Shown one piece after another: positions 46,116 through 58,511 of a DNA stretch of 64,000 nucleotides (position 1 is its first letter; every line of letters begins with the position of its first letter). This DNA is from Motacilla alba alba. Taxonomy: Eukaryota > Chordata > Aves > Passeriformes > Motacillidae. The DNA lies in the NCBI RefSeq assembly GCF_015832195.1, contig NC_052026.1, forward strand, positions 18,199,013 to 18,263,012, given 5' to 3'. Both the position numbers and the translations under genes were made by a program. The notes beneath the pieces are model-generated. The model searched no databases, was not told the origin of the DNA, and was given only the letters and a program-made list of their open reading frames with translations.

Positions 46116-49100
46116 AATGTATTCTTTTGTATGTCTAAGCAAATTGGAAAGCTCTTGGGTAATCTACAGAAATAAATTTAAACGAGTAAACCTTTTTTAC
46201 TTAATCGTCTATACTTCATGTTCTGTGTGGAGGGAGGGAATTTGCCATCAGTACTTCTTTACTCAGTGTTTAATTAACGTGATGAATGCTGCACAGTTTG
46301 GAGCATGATAGGTTCCCAAGCTTAAGGCAAACCATGAAGCAGATACATCACTAACAGTACAATATATGAATTAATATAGATTTTTAATGCTAGAGATGCC
46401 ATGGTGCTCAGGTGGGAATTGGAACCTTTTAAAGCAGTACACTCCAGATAGAAACCCAGCTCAATAATGTTTGCTCCAAACGTGGGAGTTGCTGAGGGAG
46501 AAGCCAATATTGCATTCCTCAGGTCTAGGGCAGAAAAAGTGGAGGAGTTAAGATGAAGTGCAGATTTGCTCCTAATCAAATCCAGAGGACGTGCTGCAGA
46601 CCTTATTCAGGAGAGATCCTGCAGCATGAACATGACAGGCAGGCGAAATTGTGGATTTGATCATTTAAAAACCTGTGGATTCCTGGGGTTTTGGCTACAT
46701 TAAAGGCTCTGAGGAAAGACACGCTGAAAATTGCTGAGGGGTGTTACCAAAGCCAGTTGCCAAAGGCTTAGTCTGTTCAGTAATCCAGGGAGCAGCTGGT
46801 TGAGCTAACTCCCAGTTAATTACCTCTCCATTTCTGCAATCACTCCGTGGTTTGTTTAGGGCAAGGTGGACTGGAGGGTTTGGTGCTCAAATCGTTCAAT
46901 TTATTCGTTTGCTGTAGAAAATAAAAGTTGGGAAATAAAGACCTCATTATTGTACATATTTTTTCGTTTAATTCGTTATGGGCATGTTACAAACTGGCTT
47001 TGTAATTTGGGTAATCATGCACAAATGTTGGGGTTTGCTGCAGCATTTTCAGATCAAATGCTTGCTGGACTGGAGCTGGCAAGCAGTGCTGGGGCAAACC
47101 CAGCTCGCTGAGGGTGTAGAGGTGATTGACTAAATGCCCTCATAAATCTTCCAGAGCCAGATCCTGATGTCTTTTCATGCTCTTCAATGCCCAGGATATG
47201 AAAAGCACTTTTCTGGATGGAGTGTGGGGATCAAAGCTCTGCATGCAATCATTTATCTGAGGGGGAAAAGGAAGGAATGGAACATCTTCCTGCCATTTAA
47301 TGGGGTCACTGGAGAACTGTTTCCTACGATGAAGGACCTCAAGTCCTTTGTGCCATCTGCTTTATTTATATACTCTATTGCAGGTCAGGTAAACATCACA
47401 GTCAATCCTAACTTCCACTGTTCAGTTTAATCCCTGCTGATTATCCTAAATAATTGTGTTTTTCCTTTGTCATTTCTGACATAACTCCAAGTTACAAGCC
47501 CCTGCAATGCCAGCCTTTTTTAAACTCTGCAGCACATCTAAAATCAGCATTTAAAGAAACGTTTCAGTTGTAAAGTCAAGCTCCGAGAAGACGAAGAGGT
47601 GCTTGGATCCAGAACACCCAAGCAACCTTAAACTGTCCCATTCTATAAAGCCTTCAGACATCTGATTGCTCCAAGTTCATGCCCCTTCCAACTACTGTGA
47701 AAAAAGAGGTGAGACCTGCAAAAATGAATCCATTCTGAGGCACAGCCTGGAATCATTCCCACTGTATTTTCCATCCAAGGCTTTGAATGAAGTAGGGAGT
47801 TCTATGGAAAAAAACCCAGCGCGATCAACATTTTCTTGTGTGGAACCACAGCAGCCCCAGCAACCAGGGAGAGCAGATGGAAGAGGGATTTCCCCTCAAT
47901 TTTGACAACTTATTGTGTGAATTAGCTCACTCTTCTCTCAGAAATGATCTTGAAAGGCTGACAATAATCTATTTTGACTTAGTGATGAGGAGTTGTGATG
48001 GAAGACTGCAGGGTCTCTTGAAAATCTGATATTCCACTGAGAATGTTTTCTAGTCTACACTGAGAGCTAAAGACCAAATTTAATATCTGTTCTGAGATTC
48101 AGACCCCCTTGTCCAAATCTTCAGATGCTCCTCCAGCCCCTGATTTTGCATCCCTCATTTTAGTTCTAAGTGTAAAACCAATCAGAAAACACACACTCCC
48201 CAAAAAAAACCTCTTTGCTTTTTCTGTGAGGTTCTAAATTACTTTTTCTTCTCACTGTGGTGGTGGGGAGGTCTTCAGGAGCTTTTCCAGTGCCGGATTT
48301 GACATCTGTTTTCTGAGGGATTGACTGGAGTAGTCTGCCCAAGGAATGATCCAGCTGGCTGAGTATTCCTAGGTGCTGGATTATAATGCAACAGGCAGGA
48401 AAGACATACTTGTGGGTATGGCCGAAAATGCCATCTAACGTGAAGTATTCCAATGTCACTTTGTTTAGGAAACCAAGCAGCTTCTTGTAAGTAAGATGAC
48501 TATTTCACTTTTTTTTCCCTGTATTCTCCGTAATTCTCCCCAACTCCCCAAAGAGAACAAAAATGCGTAAAACACAGTGAGATAATTTTCATGTTGCATC
48601 AAGCTGTAATCCCTGATAATTCCAGGCTAGAGCTGTGGAAGAAATGACCAAACTTGGTTCACTTTTTGTTGTGAAATTTTTAAAAAGTAGCTTTCCAGAT
48701 GACTTTCCTATTGCTGTACTTGCTGTGCCTGAAATGGTTTTGGCTTTCACAGCCTGGGTAGGCTCAACGTGGCCACGAGGGATTTGGAAGACCTCACAGG
48801 GAAGACCTCCTACAATCTGCAGTGGATGCTGTCTCCCCTCAGTTAGAAAATTTAGCTCCAAGGACATATTACCTCAGGATCCCAGGAAGGGATCTGCTCT
48901 TGGAAGGGTCTTTTTTCCTTGAGCGCTCCCAAGACCTTGACCACCCTTCTGCCAAACGTCTTCATGGCAGAATTCTGTTCCCTCCAATATCCTCTCCACA
49001 TCCGAGGTTGTTTCCATCCAGAGCAGGGCCAGTTGTTTCCGAAGTTCTTTATGGAGAAATCCTTAATTATTTCTCTTTATTCAGATTTATTTTTTTTAAA

Positions 49101-50910
49101 GTGCACGGCTGAAGCCATCTAGAGAAATGTCAGAACCCCAAGTGGAGCACAGCTCTGGTGTTACTACATTGTTCCAGTGAAAAACCCGACCCATGAAGCG
49201 GGTTGACCAGCTTCCAGTTGATTAAAGATGTTCTCCAGAAGAATGGTCTAATTCAGAGTTGACAAAGGCAACTGTGGAAACTATGTCTGCTTCCAATAAA
49301 ACTCCCTGCCTCCCTGCCAGGCACAGAGGGAAAAACCTGCCTTCAAACTCCTGGCCACGAACTTGCTTCATGTTTTAGCAGTGCCGCTCCTTGGCCCTGC
49401 AAAATCGCTAAGGAATGACCAGAATATCCCCTGCATCCAAAACCAGGATGTTCCTTGATAAATTTGCTTGTCTTTTCCCCATCCCAGTGGCAGGTCTGAA
49501 CTGGGCTGCAGGCTGCCTCTCTTCTTTAGGCCAGCCCAGCAAGGTCCCAAGCACAAACTGGGATGCAATTTGGTGGTAAGAGATAAATAATTCCCTCTGT
49601 GGCCATGCCTGATTGCACGAGGTGCTGTCCCAACTTTGGAGAAATGCTTTGGGGTGAAGGTGGCACATTGGGGTTGGTTTTGCTCTCGCTGACAGTGCTG
49701 AAGATACTGCTTTTCCTGCAGCGCAGTGCAATGTGCTGGGTTCATTTCTCGTGTGTTCCGTGCCCGTGTCTGGGATTCATTGGCTGCACTGCAACGTGAT
49801 TTTTGTAATCCCGCTCCAGCAGTGACTCTCTGACATGCAGTTCAAACCCTCAGCTCGTCCCAGACCATACTTTTATTACAGTGAGGAGATCTGCGTATAG
49901 CTTCAGACTGCTGCAAATTTCCAAGGGCCGCGTCCCAACGAGTATCACTTTCCAATTTCATTCCCCTCAAGAAATTCTGTCAACAGCTTCTCCCAATTCC
50001 ATTAATCTTGTGTTTTACCATCTTAAAGCCTCCCATTCTCTCAACCCCCTTAAAGATGTGACCAGTGTTTCTCCTTGAGTGCTGACAATTACTTTCTCAT
50101 TCTTGTGTGGAGCTGCTCTCCCTGCTAAGAACCACATGCAGTTTTCAATAATACCTATTCATCAGTAATGTATGGAGTGAGCCAGGTCTGGATTTCCACA
50201 CTGAGGTACTGATGTGTTTTACATACCTTTCCTTACTCAAAAGGGATTTTCTGTCTCTGAACGCTTAATATGAGAAGCATTTTTCAAATTCTTTGACAGA
50301 ATGCTTTTAACATATCAGCAGGGTTAATAAATCTTTCCCATTTGTTCTGTTCACTTTTATTCATAGTGAAGTATTGATCAGAAACAAGCGGGGATTGTGA
50401 GGACAGTTCTCAAATCAAAGTGATATATGGTGCTACCAGGACACTGATACAAATGGTTTGGTCTGGAGCTGTGCTCCTTTAGCCCCAAGGATTTTCCCCC
50501 AGCAGCAGGAAAATCCAGAAAGGGATCATTCAACCACCCCAGACCACCAACCTGTCAGAGCTCTCTGCATTAAGTTTTCAGATTACTTTTTCTTCATCCC
50601 TTTTTCACTGTGCTGCACTGGAATAACACAAGCATTTTATCTCTCCAAAATGCAAACAAATGGTGGGGTCCAAGTGAGTGAAATCAGGGATGGGGTGGCA
50701 TAGACTACAATAATATTGAAATTAATATTTCACCTTCTGTCCATGCCTCAAATCTGGAATATCCAGGGGGTTTCCCTTCATTGATTTGATTATCTCTGGG
50801 GCTGCCTCTGTGTGTGTGCATTCTTTAGAGGTACCTTATGCTGTGCAACAAACTACTCAGTTAAAGCCAAGGGACAATTGGAAAGGTAAAAGTTATTTCA
50901 TCCTAATTAG
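46116..50910. other. Single-copy non-coding block
   Basis: No gene or repeat family is recognised in 4.8 kb. The longest frame is 125 codons (49368-49745, minus), overlapped by a 107-codon minus frame and a plus frame of 66 codons. None resembles a known protein. Confidence 0.6.
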
Positions 50911-50958
50911 AAACATAGAGTCATTAAACTAGGAAAAGACTTCTAAGATCGTTGAGCA
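50911..50958 (-). mobile_element. CR1 LINE scrap, 3' tail, - strand
   Basis: AACATAGAGTCATTAAACTA, GGAAAAGACTTCTAAGATCG and TTGAG read as a diverged antisense CR1 tail of the type that ends AGAGGTCTTTTCCAACC-tail in sense. Only about 48 bases align; beyond that similarity is lost. It is the oldest-looking CR1 piece in the window. Confidence 0.6.
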
Positions 50959-53900
50959 CTTCAGCTTTGATAAAACACAAGGCAGGTATACTATCCAACA
51001 AATATGGAAAAAACCCAGACATTTCTCATGGAGAAAGTCTCAATACCTCCACTCCTTTCATGAAGATGGGATGGAAGGATTGGAGATCCATGATGGGAAG
51101 GGACAAGATGCTGCTCTGAGAGGAGGAATTCAATCCTAATGTCAGAAATTCTCAGAGACATCTTGGGTTTTGGATAATCTTCTTAGATGCTGATAAAACA
51201 TCTCTCTTTTAGGGCTTTTAAGACAGCCAGTGGCACAGGGGATTATCCTGAATAAGCAAACAAATTGCCTTGATGACCTAATCCATTTTCCATTTTGAGT
51301 TTTCACAAGTCTGTAGTTCTGTGAATGTTTTTCTCTGTTGGTCTTCGTATGAAAAAGCTTCTCAACACATCATTGGCTTTTTTTGTTTTTTGTTTTTCCC
51401 TTTTCTTTTTGGTCTGGTCCTTGGAATTCCTGTTTAAAATTTTGGTGACACGTTGTGCTTTCTGTCAGCCTTGGCAAGGAGGCAGGAATGGTGCATGTGA
51501 TCCACTGAGGAGAACAGCATGTCAAAAAGCATGGTGGCACGACAAGAGCCAGCGAGGTTGGGAATTGGGCTTCTATTTTTAGTGGCCAAAGATTGTTCCG
51601 AGGTTAAAGGAACACACAATTCTGGGGGAAGGTGGAGGGAATATTTGCCTTCCCTGGAGGGAATCCAAGAGGATTGCAGAGTAAGAGGTCAGAGGAGCAA
51701 GGGGAGGGGAGGGCTGTCTGTGACACAGCTGTTTTGGGAAACAAAAAAGGGGAAAAAAAAAGGAGTTGGATGGTAATTCCTGGTGAAGCATTTTTCAGAG
51801 CGGTGGAGTCAATGAAGCACAGTCATATTTAAGGCATCAGACCACCTACATCTTAACAGATCCACAAATCGACGTTAATTATGCCATTTATGTTTAAAAA
51901 GAACTTTAAATTCAGCTGGAAAAATAGAATGGATGCTGAAGCGTTGCCTTAACTTGTTCCAGCCAACTTTCTGAAGCAGGATCTGATACATTTGCTGGAG
52001 AAAAGAGCAGAAAGGACAAAACCTTTTAGGGAAGAAATATCTCAGGCAATTCTTCCTTTCAAGAGGTTCTGACCAACACTGGAAGGCCTCAGGTTGTAGC
52101 ACTGACAAATTCTTGTACACAAAAAGGGAAAGATCAGTTTATTTATTATTTTGTCAGAAAAAAATAACATTTGGGCACTGTAGGACCCTTTTGGGGATGA
52201 AAATTACTGAAGCAGTAAGATCTACCCACTGTAAATTAGCGATGCCTAAAATGGAAAAAATAGTGGGATTTTAAATGTTTAATTCACTTGCAAATTACAT
52301 AAACCTTGCATGGCTTTTTCTTGTGTTTATTTAGTAAATTGAAAGTACAGCAGGTTTTTTCTCATAGAATTATACTATTGACTCTCTTTTTCAAAAGGAC
52401 AGGGAGCAACTCGAAATTTGCAGCAGGAAAAGGCACAGGAGCTGCCTAATTTAGCCACATTTTTCCTTGCCCTGAAGAACTGCAAGCTTTCTCCAAGGAA
52501 ATGTGGAGTGAATCATTAGGCTCAGTCTAAAACCAGACCAGTGTGTGTGTTCAAGGGTGTGCACAAGTTAAATTGCCTTTTAGGCAGGTCAAGGACATGC
52601 TGAGGATTATTTCACCTGTCAATCCACAGTTACGCACACAAGCTTTGGATGTGCATCCAAGGCTTTCAAAGGTTGTTCCCTGTGTCTGAGGATAGACCAA
52701 AAAGCCAATATTGTTATTTTTGGGCTATTTTTAATGTCTACATACAGACAGCTCTCTAGAGTTGCCATAAATATCCTGTTTGCTTTCTTTGTTTCTCTTT
52801 CATTTGGCTCCCTTGGTATCAACCAGACTATTCTTCCTAAAATGTTTTACTATGTCCCTGCTGCTCCTTTTGGAGCAGAAAATCAGGGAAACGCATTTGC
52901 AGGGGGAAAGGGATATTTATCCAGCAGCGAGTAACTTTTAAAAATAGTTAAATCAATTTAGAACAAACTTTCAACAGAGAACGCTCACCTTTGGACAGAG
53001 ATCAAGAATGGAAACTCTCAGACCAGAAGGAATTCGTGCAGGATGTAATGAGGAATCAAAAAATGTGAGTGGGTCTGGAGGGTGCCAGGACCAAAATAAG
53101 GCCAGGTCACCCTGGCTGCCAGGCAAAAAGCTGCTTTTTCTCCCTCTCACGCAGCTCACAAATGTCTAACATTTCGCTGAGAGTGTGAAGTGCAAATCCA
53201 AGCGCCCACAAGGATTAATTTACGTGCTCGAGTGGGGAGCTGGGCTTAAAGAGCACAACTTAAAGAGCCCAGCTCTGTCCCACGTGTGCACAAATCCACA
53301 GGCAGCCATTCCAGAGCCTACAGAGCATTTTCTCCCCGTGAAAGGCACGTGTGATGCTGGGCTCATTAGGACGAGATGTGAAATCGGATCCTCCTTTCTT
53401 CCTGCTCGGCTCTGCCTTTCTGCTGAGTGCCACAAAAGCAGATTGCATTTGTTCACCCTCTGCCCACAACACTGGAGCTGAAGTTTATCTCCATCTTCTA
53501 TTTTTTTGCCTTTTCAAACTCTTGGCTCCCTCATTCAGAAGCTTGTGGAAGAGGGAAATTCTCCTAGCGCAGCAAAGCACTCATGCACTGGAGCAGAGGG
53601 CTGGTTTACTTTTTAATAAAGCAGATGCTGCATTTCTGACCTTTTTCCAGTCCCATTCTCCAGGCTGGCATGAGCAGACTCCAGAAACTCCTGCCTGCTG
53701 TCACTCACACCTGGGCTGAGAGCCTGCCCTCACCAGGAGGGCTTTGCCTGAGCCTTCCCAACAAGCTGGGGAAAAATCCTTCCAGCAGCTCCTCTCACCT
53801 CGTAAAAGCCTGAGTGCGAATTGCCGGCGCACGTGGGAGACCCTGCAGGTCCTGGGGACACTGAATCTCTTCTGTTCTCCCAGCAAAACTGCCCTGGGCC

Positions 53901-54192
53901 CTCAGCAAAGTTTCCATTTTGGCAGCAGCACCATTCCCTCCTCGGGTGCTGCTGTCCCTCTCGTGTGTCACTGGGAATTTGCAGGTGGTGACGTGAGACA
54001 GGAGGATCAGTCCCAGCTTCTTGTTCCTATGCATCATTTTTGGGGGCACTCAGCCCCCTGATCATCCAGCCCGTGGATTTTAGGGCCATCCTCAGCACAA
54101 GGAGCTGACAGAGGGGTCTGCGGGTGCTGGTTACACCAATCCAGCCATTGTAGGTACTCGGGGCAACTGCTGCCAAAAATTGGGCAACTGAA
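50959..54192. other. Single-copy non-coding block
   Basis: T-rich patches lie near 51379-51410. Open frames up to 122 codons (53351-53719) overlap on both strands without domains. A local group of CpG (about five in 50 bases) sits near 53815-53840. No gene recognised. Confidence 0.6.
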
Positions 54193-54480
54193 CCTGGAGA
54201 GGGACTTTGGACAAGATGTACAGATGAGAATGTTGATATCAGTTTCAAAATGTGAAGAGGGTAGACCTTGATTAGATATCAGGAAGAAATTCTTCCCTGT
54301 GAGGCCCTGGCAAAGGATGTCCAGAGAAGCTGTGGCTGCTCCAAGATTCCTGGAATCATCCAAGGCCAGGTTGGACACTTGGGCTTGGAGCAACCTGGGA
54401 TGTGGAAGGTGTCCCCGACCATGGCAGGAACATGATATTTTTAAGGTGCCTTCCCACCCAAACCATTCCAGGATCCATGA
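54193..54480 (+). mobile_element. CR1 LINE fragment, 3' end, + strand
   Basis: The CR1 order is CCTGGAGAGGGACTTTGGAC, a diverged stretch, GATTAGATATCAGGAAGAAA, TTCTTCCCTGTGAGG, GGATGTCCAGAGAAGCTGTG, AAGGCCAGGTTGGACACTTG, GAGCAACCTGGGATGTGGAA, GGTGTCCCCGACCATGGCAG, TTAAGGTGCCTTCCCACCC and AAACCATTCCAGGATCCATG. It carries more small changes than the 40616 copy, so it is probably older. 5'-truncated and non-coding. Confidence 0.93.
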
Positions 54481-57400
54481 CTTCACGATCTCCGGAATTG
54501 TCATAGAACACACAGCAGGGAAAGAAAGGCACGACAGAGTCATGGCCATGTCAGATGTTTGTGCTCCTCAAGGATAGACAGCACCTGCCTCCCTGGAGGA
54601 AAATCCAAGGGAATTGTAGATGCCTTTGTAGCCTTGTCTGCCTTATTAGGTTAAAGGACTCCTGGCTTGGCCTTTGCCTGAGGGTATCCAGTTGCCCTTG
54701 CCCAGCAGGAGCTGAGGTATGCCGAATTAAGATGATGTGTTCTGTGGACAGGTGCAAAAATGGAATAATTTTTTCATCCAGGAGGGGGAAAAAAAGGTGG
54801 TTAGAAAGTTCACGCTATGCTACAGAAAACCACAGCACTGTATATCAGGGACTTACATATTTATTATTATATGCATCTCCTAAGTTCTGTGTCAGCTCTT
54901 GGCTGTGGGTGGTAGGAGATGTTGGAGCTCCTTGAGGGTGAGAACTGCTGTTGTTTGGAATATTTTGGCTTTTCTGAAGAATCTGTGGCTCTTGGGAAGG
55001 ATCCTGCTGCTGCAGGGGGCTCAGATGCCCGAAGAGGAGCATTTCTGGCAGCTAAATTCACGGGATGGCTTGGTCCTGCCCAGTGAGGGAAGTCCCCGTG
55101 TCACTGACCCTACAACCCACGTTGCAGCAGAGAAGTTTGCTCACTGCAGTCCCCGCAAGGAAGCCTGGCAGAGGATCACTATCATCTCTCCATGGCATTT
55201 AAGAGGGAAATCTGCCACCCTGGATATTTTACCCCGCCAGTGCCATCCTGCCTGACGAACCACGAGCCAAAATGCAAAGTTTTTGAGGTCTCAGTGTGGC
55301 TGTGGCAGGTCACAGGGAAATCTGGGCAGAGTGTGGTGTGTTTTCACATTGTCCCTGAGTGACAATCCCTCTCTGTGTCCTCCCCAAAGCCATTAAAGCT
55401 CTGAGGAGTCAGCAGATGAACTGGAGTGGTTAAACTCATTAACACCAGGTTAACTCCCATTGTGAAGCTCCTGGCTCCACTTCAGAGGGCAATAAAACAC
55501 CAAGAGCAACATGATGACTGTTATGATCAGGAAATTTGGGACATGTGTCATTAGAGGGAACAAACAGGGCAGCAGAGGTGTCTGGCAGCAGCTCTGCTGA
55601 GTGTTCATTGCCATTGACTCCCCCTCCATGTTCCTCTAATGCCCTTTATCAGCTTCCTCCGCTGTTGGGTGCAAACAAAGTCTGGCCCTTACCTGAGGGT
55701 CAGAGAGATGAGAGACAGTGTTAGACAGGATATTCCCAGCATTTTCAATGCTTCCTTTTTGGTGGGTTATGAATGTCTGACTGACACGGCCAAGCGAAAG
55801 TGCTGCGGGTTCCCGCGGGACCGTGTGGCTGTAAAGCTCACAAACATAATAATAACAAAGCCATAAATTCTGACCTGTGGTACAGTCCGAGCCGAATAAC
55901 AGCTCCCCAGCTGTGGAATATGTGCCCTTGTTGTGTGAAAGTGGCAGACCCGGGGGTAAAGTTCACCTCGTATTTGTCAGGTTGTGTAGAGCCAGGCCCG
56001 TTTAATGACCGAAATGCAGCCAAAAGCCCCAGCAGCAGGACAGATGCCCAACTGTGTTTTGAGCCTGTTATGATGTACTGGATATTTTGTGAGGAGAGAA
56101 AGCTTAAAAAAATACATGATGAGGGACAGATAGCAGAGGCAGGGTGAAAAGTGGTGGCGATCCCATCGCAAGGGACGGGTTTACCCCTCACACTCACCCA
56201 GGATTTTTGTATCTGCAGAGCTTTACCCAGTGCCTCGGTGCCTTCAGGCCATGAGGACTGGATGCAGCCCAGAAGCAGGGATGAAATAAGCCACAGCTCT
56301 TTCTTCTTTCTGCAGGGATTTCTTCCCAGCCAAAACTCTGCAGCCCCAAACCCCTGACTGGCTTCAGGAAAGCTCCAAAGCTTACAGAAAGGTGGGAAGT
56401 GCACTGGGTGAATATTAGGGAAGACTGATAGAGCCATGAGTTAATTCAGATCCTTCCCAATGGAAGAGAAAGAGTTTGGCCCGTGGAAAACCCCCAAGCC
56501 TGCTTTTGGGAGGTGCTGGGATGGGCTGGCAGCAGGGGGATGCTCATAGGAGGAGCTGGGGATAAAGCTGGGTTGGTTCTGCCATCATCAGGAGGGGATT
56601 TTCCAGGGAAAAGCGGCTTGAGAGACGACTTCTTCATCCCCCCATCACCCCTGCCAGACTGGGATCGTGTCCACCTCAAGCCTCAGTGACAAGCGGGAGC
56701 GGGCTGCGCGCCATCCGGAGAAGGAAGGACGAGATGATTTGTTTTTGTGTGTGTTTTTCTTTCCATGTCTGCTCCTTGGAAGGAAACATGTCTGCTTTTA
56801 GAGAACAATGCTGCCCAGGGCCGTGGGAGTGAGGGACTGGGCTGTGCGAATCCCAACCCGCAGCCCTTTCCCAGGCCGGCCCTTGGCCAGGCTCAGCCCT
56901 GCACCAGCCCCTTCCAGAGGGTTCCATCCTGAACGAGGAGAGCTGGGGGCTCTTGGGAAGTGCAGCCCCTTCCTTCCTCCATGGGGATGCAGCACTTGCT
57001 GTCCCTGAGCTGTTGGCAGCAGGGATGCTCTGGGGCTTCCTGAACACCCCCCAAATCCCCAGTCTGTGCCCCATAACCTGCACTGTTACCTTGAATTCTT
57101 CCTCTGCCTCTTACCCCAAATGCTTTCCTTCGACTTTTCTTAGAGTTGTCTCTTCTCCTCCATCCATCTCCCAATGGATTGATGAGGACAATAAAATGGG
57201 GACAGGACAGCCACCAATCCAGCAGGACAATCCACCAACTCCATTTCCCTCCTCTGGAACCAAGTGCAGTTATGTCAGATCTCCTCATCTTGAGACAGCA
57301 AAACTCCCTTCAAAGTTGTGAAATCCCTGCCACACATTCCCCATCTCTGTTAATCACCCTGGGTTCTGCTTTGGGAAGCACAGAGGGCTCCATGGGCTGT

Positions 57401-58489
57401 CGTAGTGGGGTTAAGCTCTACCAGCCTCCAGCCAGGCCATGTTTTGTGCTGGTGCTCTCCACACACCAGATTTTGAGGTGAAATTTGGGCTGCAACCTGC
57501 TAACTCCACTTGGAATGGGTGTTTGGGGTATCTCAGCGGTGCAAAGCAGCATTTTAGGGATTCCCAGCCAGTTCTCTCCAGCCTGACTAAAAGCACTTGG
57601 CATCAATTAGGGAATGTCCAGAAGGGCTGTAACTTCCACATGTGCCTGAGCAGCACAGGAGGTGTTACAGAGGAGTCAAATACTGTGGATTTGGAGTTAT
57701 TGGGGTGAAGGGGATTGACAAGAGGTGCAAAGACACCTTTGGGAGGGTTTAGAGCTCCCAAATCTCCAGACAAGTACTGAGTTGAGAACATACATTCTAG
57801 CAGCAGGGATTAGCCAGGCATTTTCCTTATTTTACAGCATTTTTTGTCACCTCGTAGCTCTCCTGTCATTGCAGCCCTTTGAGCACGGCCGTGCCCAGAG
57901 ATCGAGAAGCTTTTGGAGGGAGGTTTTCCTCCCTCTCAGCAAAACAAAACCCTCTTGGGATCCTTCCTGGTGATCCCTAAGGTCTGCAGATCACCTTTAA
58001 GAGAAACCCTTGCCCTGGCACTTGAGGGAAGGCTGGAACAAGGCTCCTTAACACACCCCCTTGTCCTCCCGGGCACTTCTCCCGCCCAGTCCCGGCCATC
58101 CCGGCGCTGAATGGGACCTTAGTTTTAAGGATAAACACATCCATCACAAAGCTGCTCGGCCCACATCCCCTCCATGAAACCCCTTTTGAGGACTCTCTGC
58201 CCAGAGCCCTCATCCCTGCTCCACTTTCCACTCCCCAACCTGCTTTTTCCAACGCTCCCCAAGCAAAATCCTGCATTTTCCAGGAGTGGGAAGAGGCGCA
58301 GGAAAACAAGGGCCACTTTAACCCCTGTTCTAAAGCTGGAGTTCCCTCCTGGTTTGGTATATTTAGTTTGGGCACAGTTCTGAAACAAAAGGTACAAAGG
58401 AGCCAAGTTGTTGGGGCAGGGGGAGGGAAGAAAAGTTGGTTTGATTTTGAGAGCCTTGGAAGATCATTAAAATTTCATAACAGTCAGGG
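54481..58489. other. Single-copy block, somewhat GC-richer
   Basis: Many overlapping frames occur on both strands, as expected in GC-richer sequence. The longest is 199 codons (55838-56437, minus), domain-free. A five-CpG cluster sits at 56693-56717. No repeat family was seen. One acceptor-donor pair at 56316-56391 is listed separately. Confidence 0.55.
56316..56391 (+). other. Candidate small exon between good splice signals
   Basis: A long pyrimidine tract ending TTCTTCTTTCTGCAG (AG at 56314-56315) is followed 76 bases later by AAAG|GTGGGA (GT at 56392-56393). The 76 bases stay open in two of three frames; one gives a 25-residue stretch. No protein family is recognised. Fitting pairs like this occur by chance in tens of kilobases, and no partner exons are visible, so it may be a non-coding RNA exon or nothing. 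Confidence 0.12.
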
Positions 58490-58511
58490 AAAAAAAAAAA
58501 AAAAAAAAAAA
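58490..58511. repeat. Poly(A) tract
   Basis: Twenty-two consecutive A followed by GGGTTG. No retroposon body is recognised upstream. Confidence 0.92.

Noticed and set aside
55838..56437. 199-codon minus-strand frame
   Set aside because: It has no domain, signal or family resemblance and overlaps several other open frames in a GC-richer stretch.
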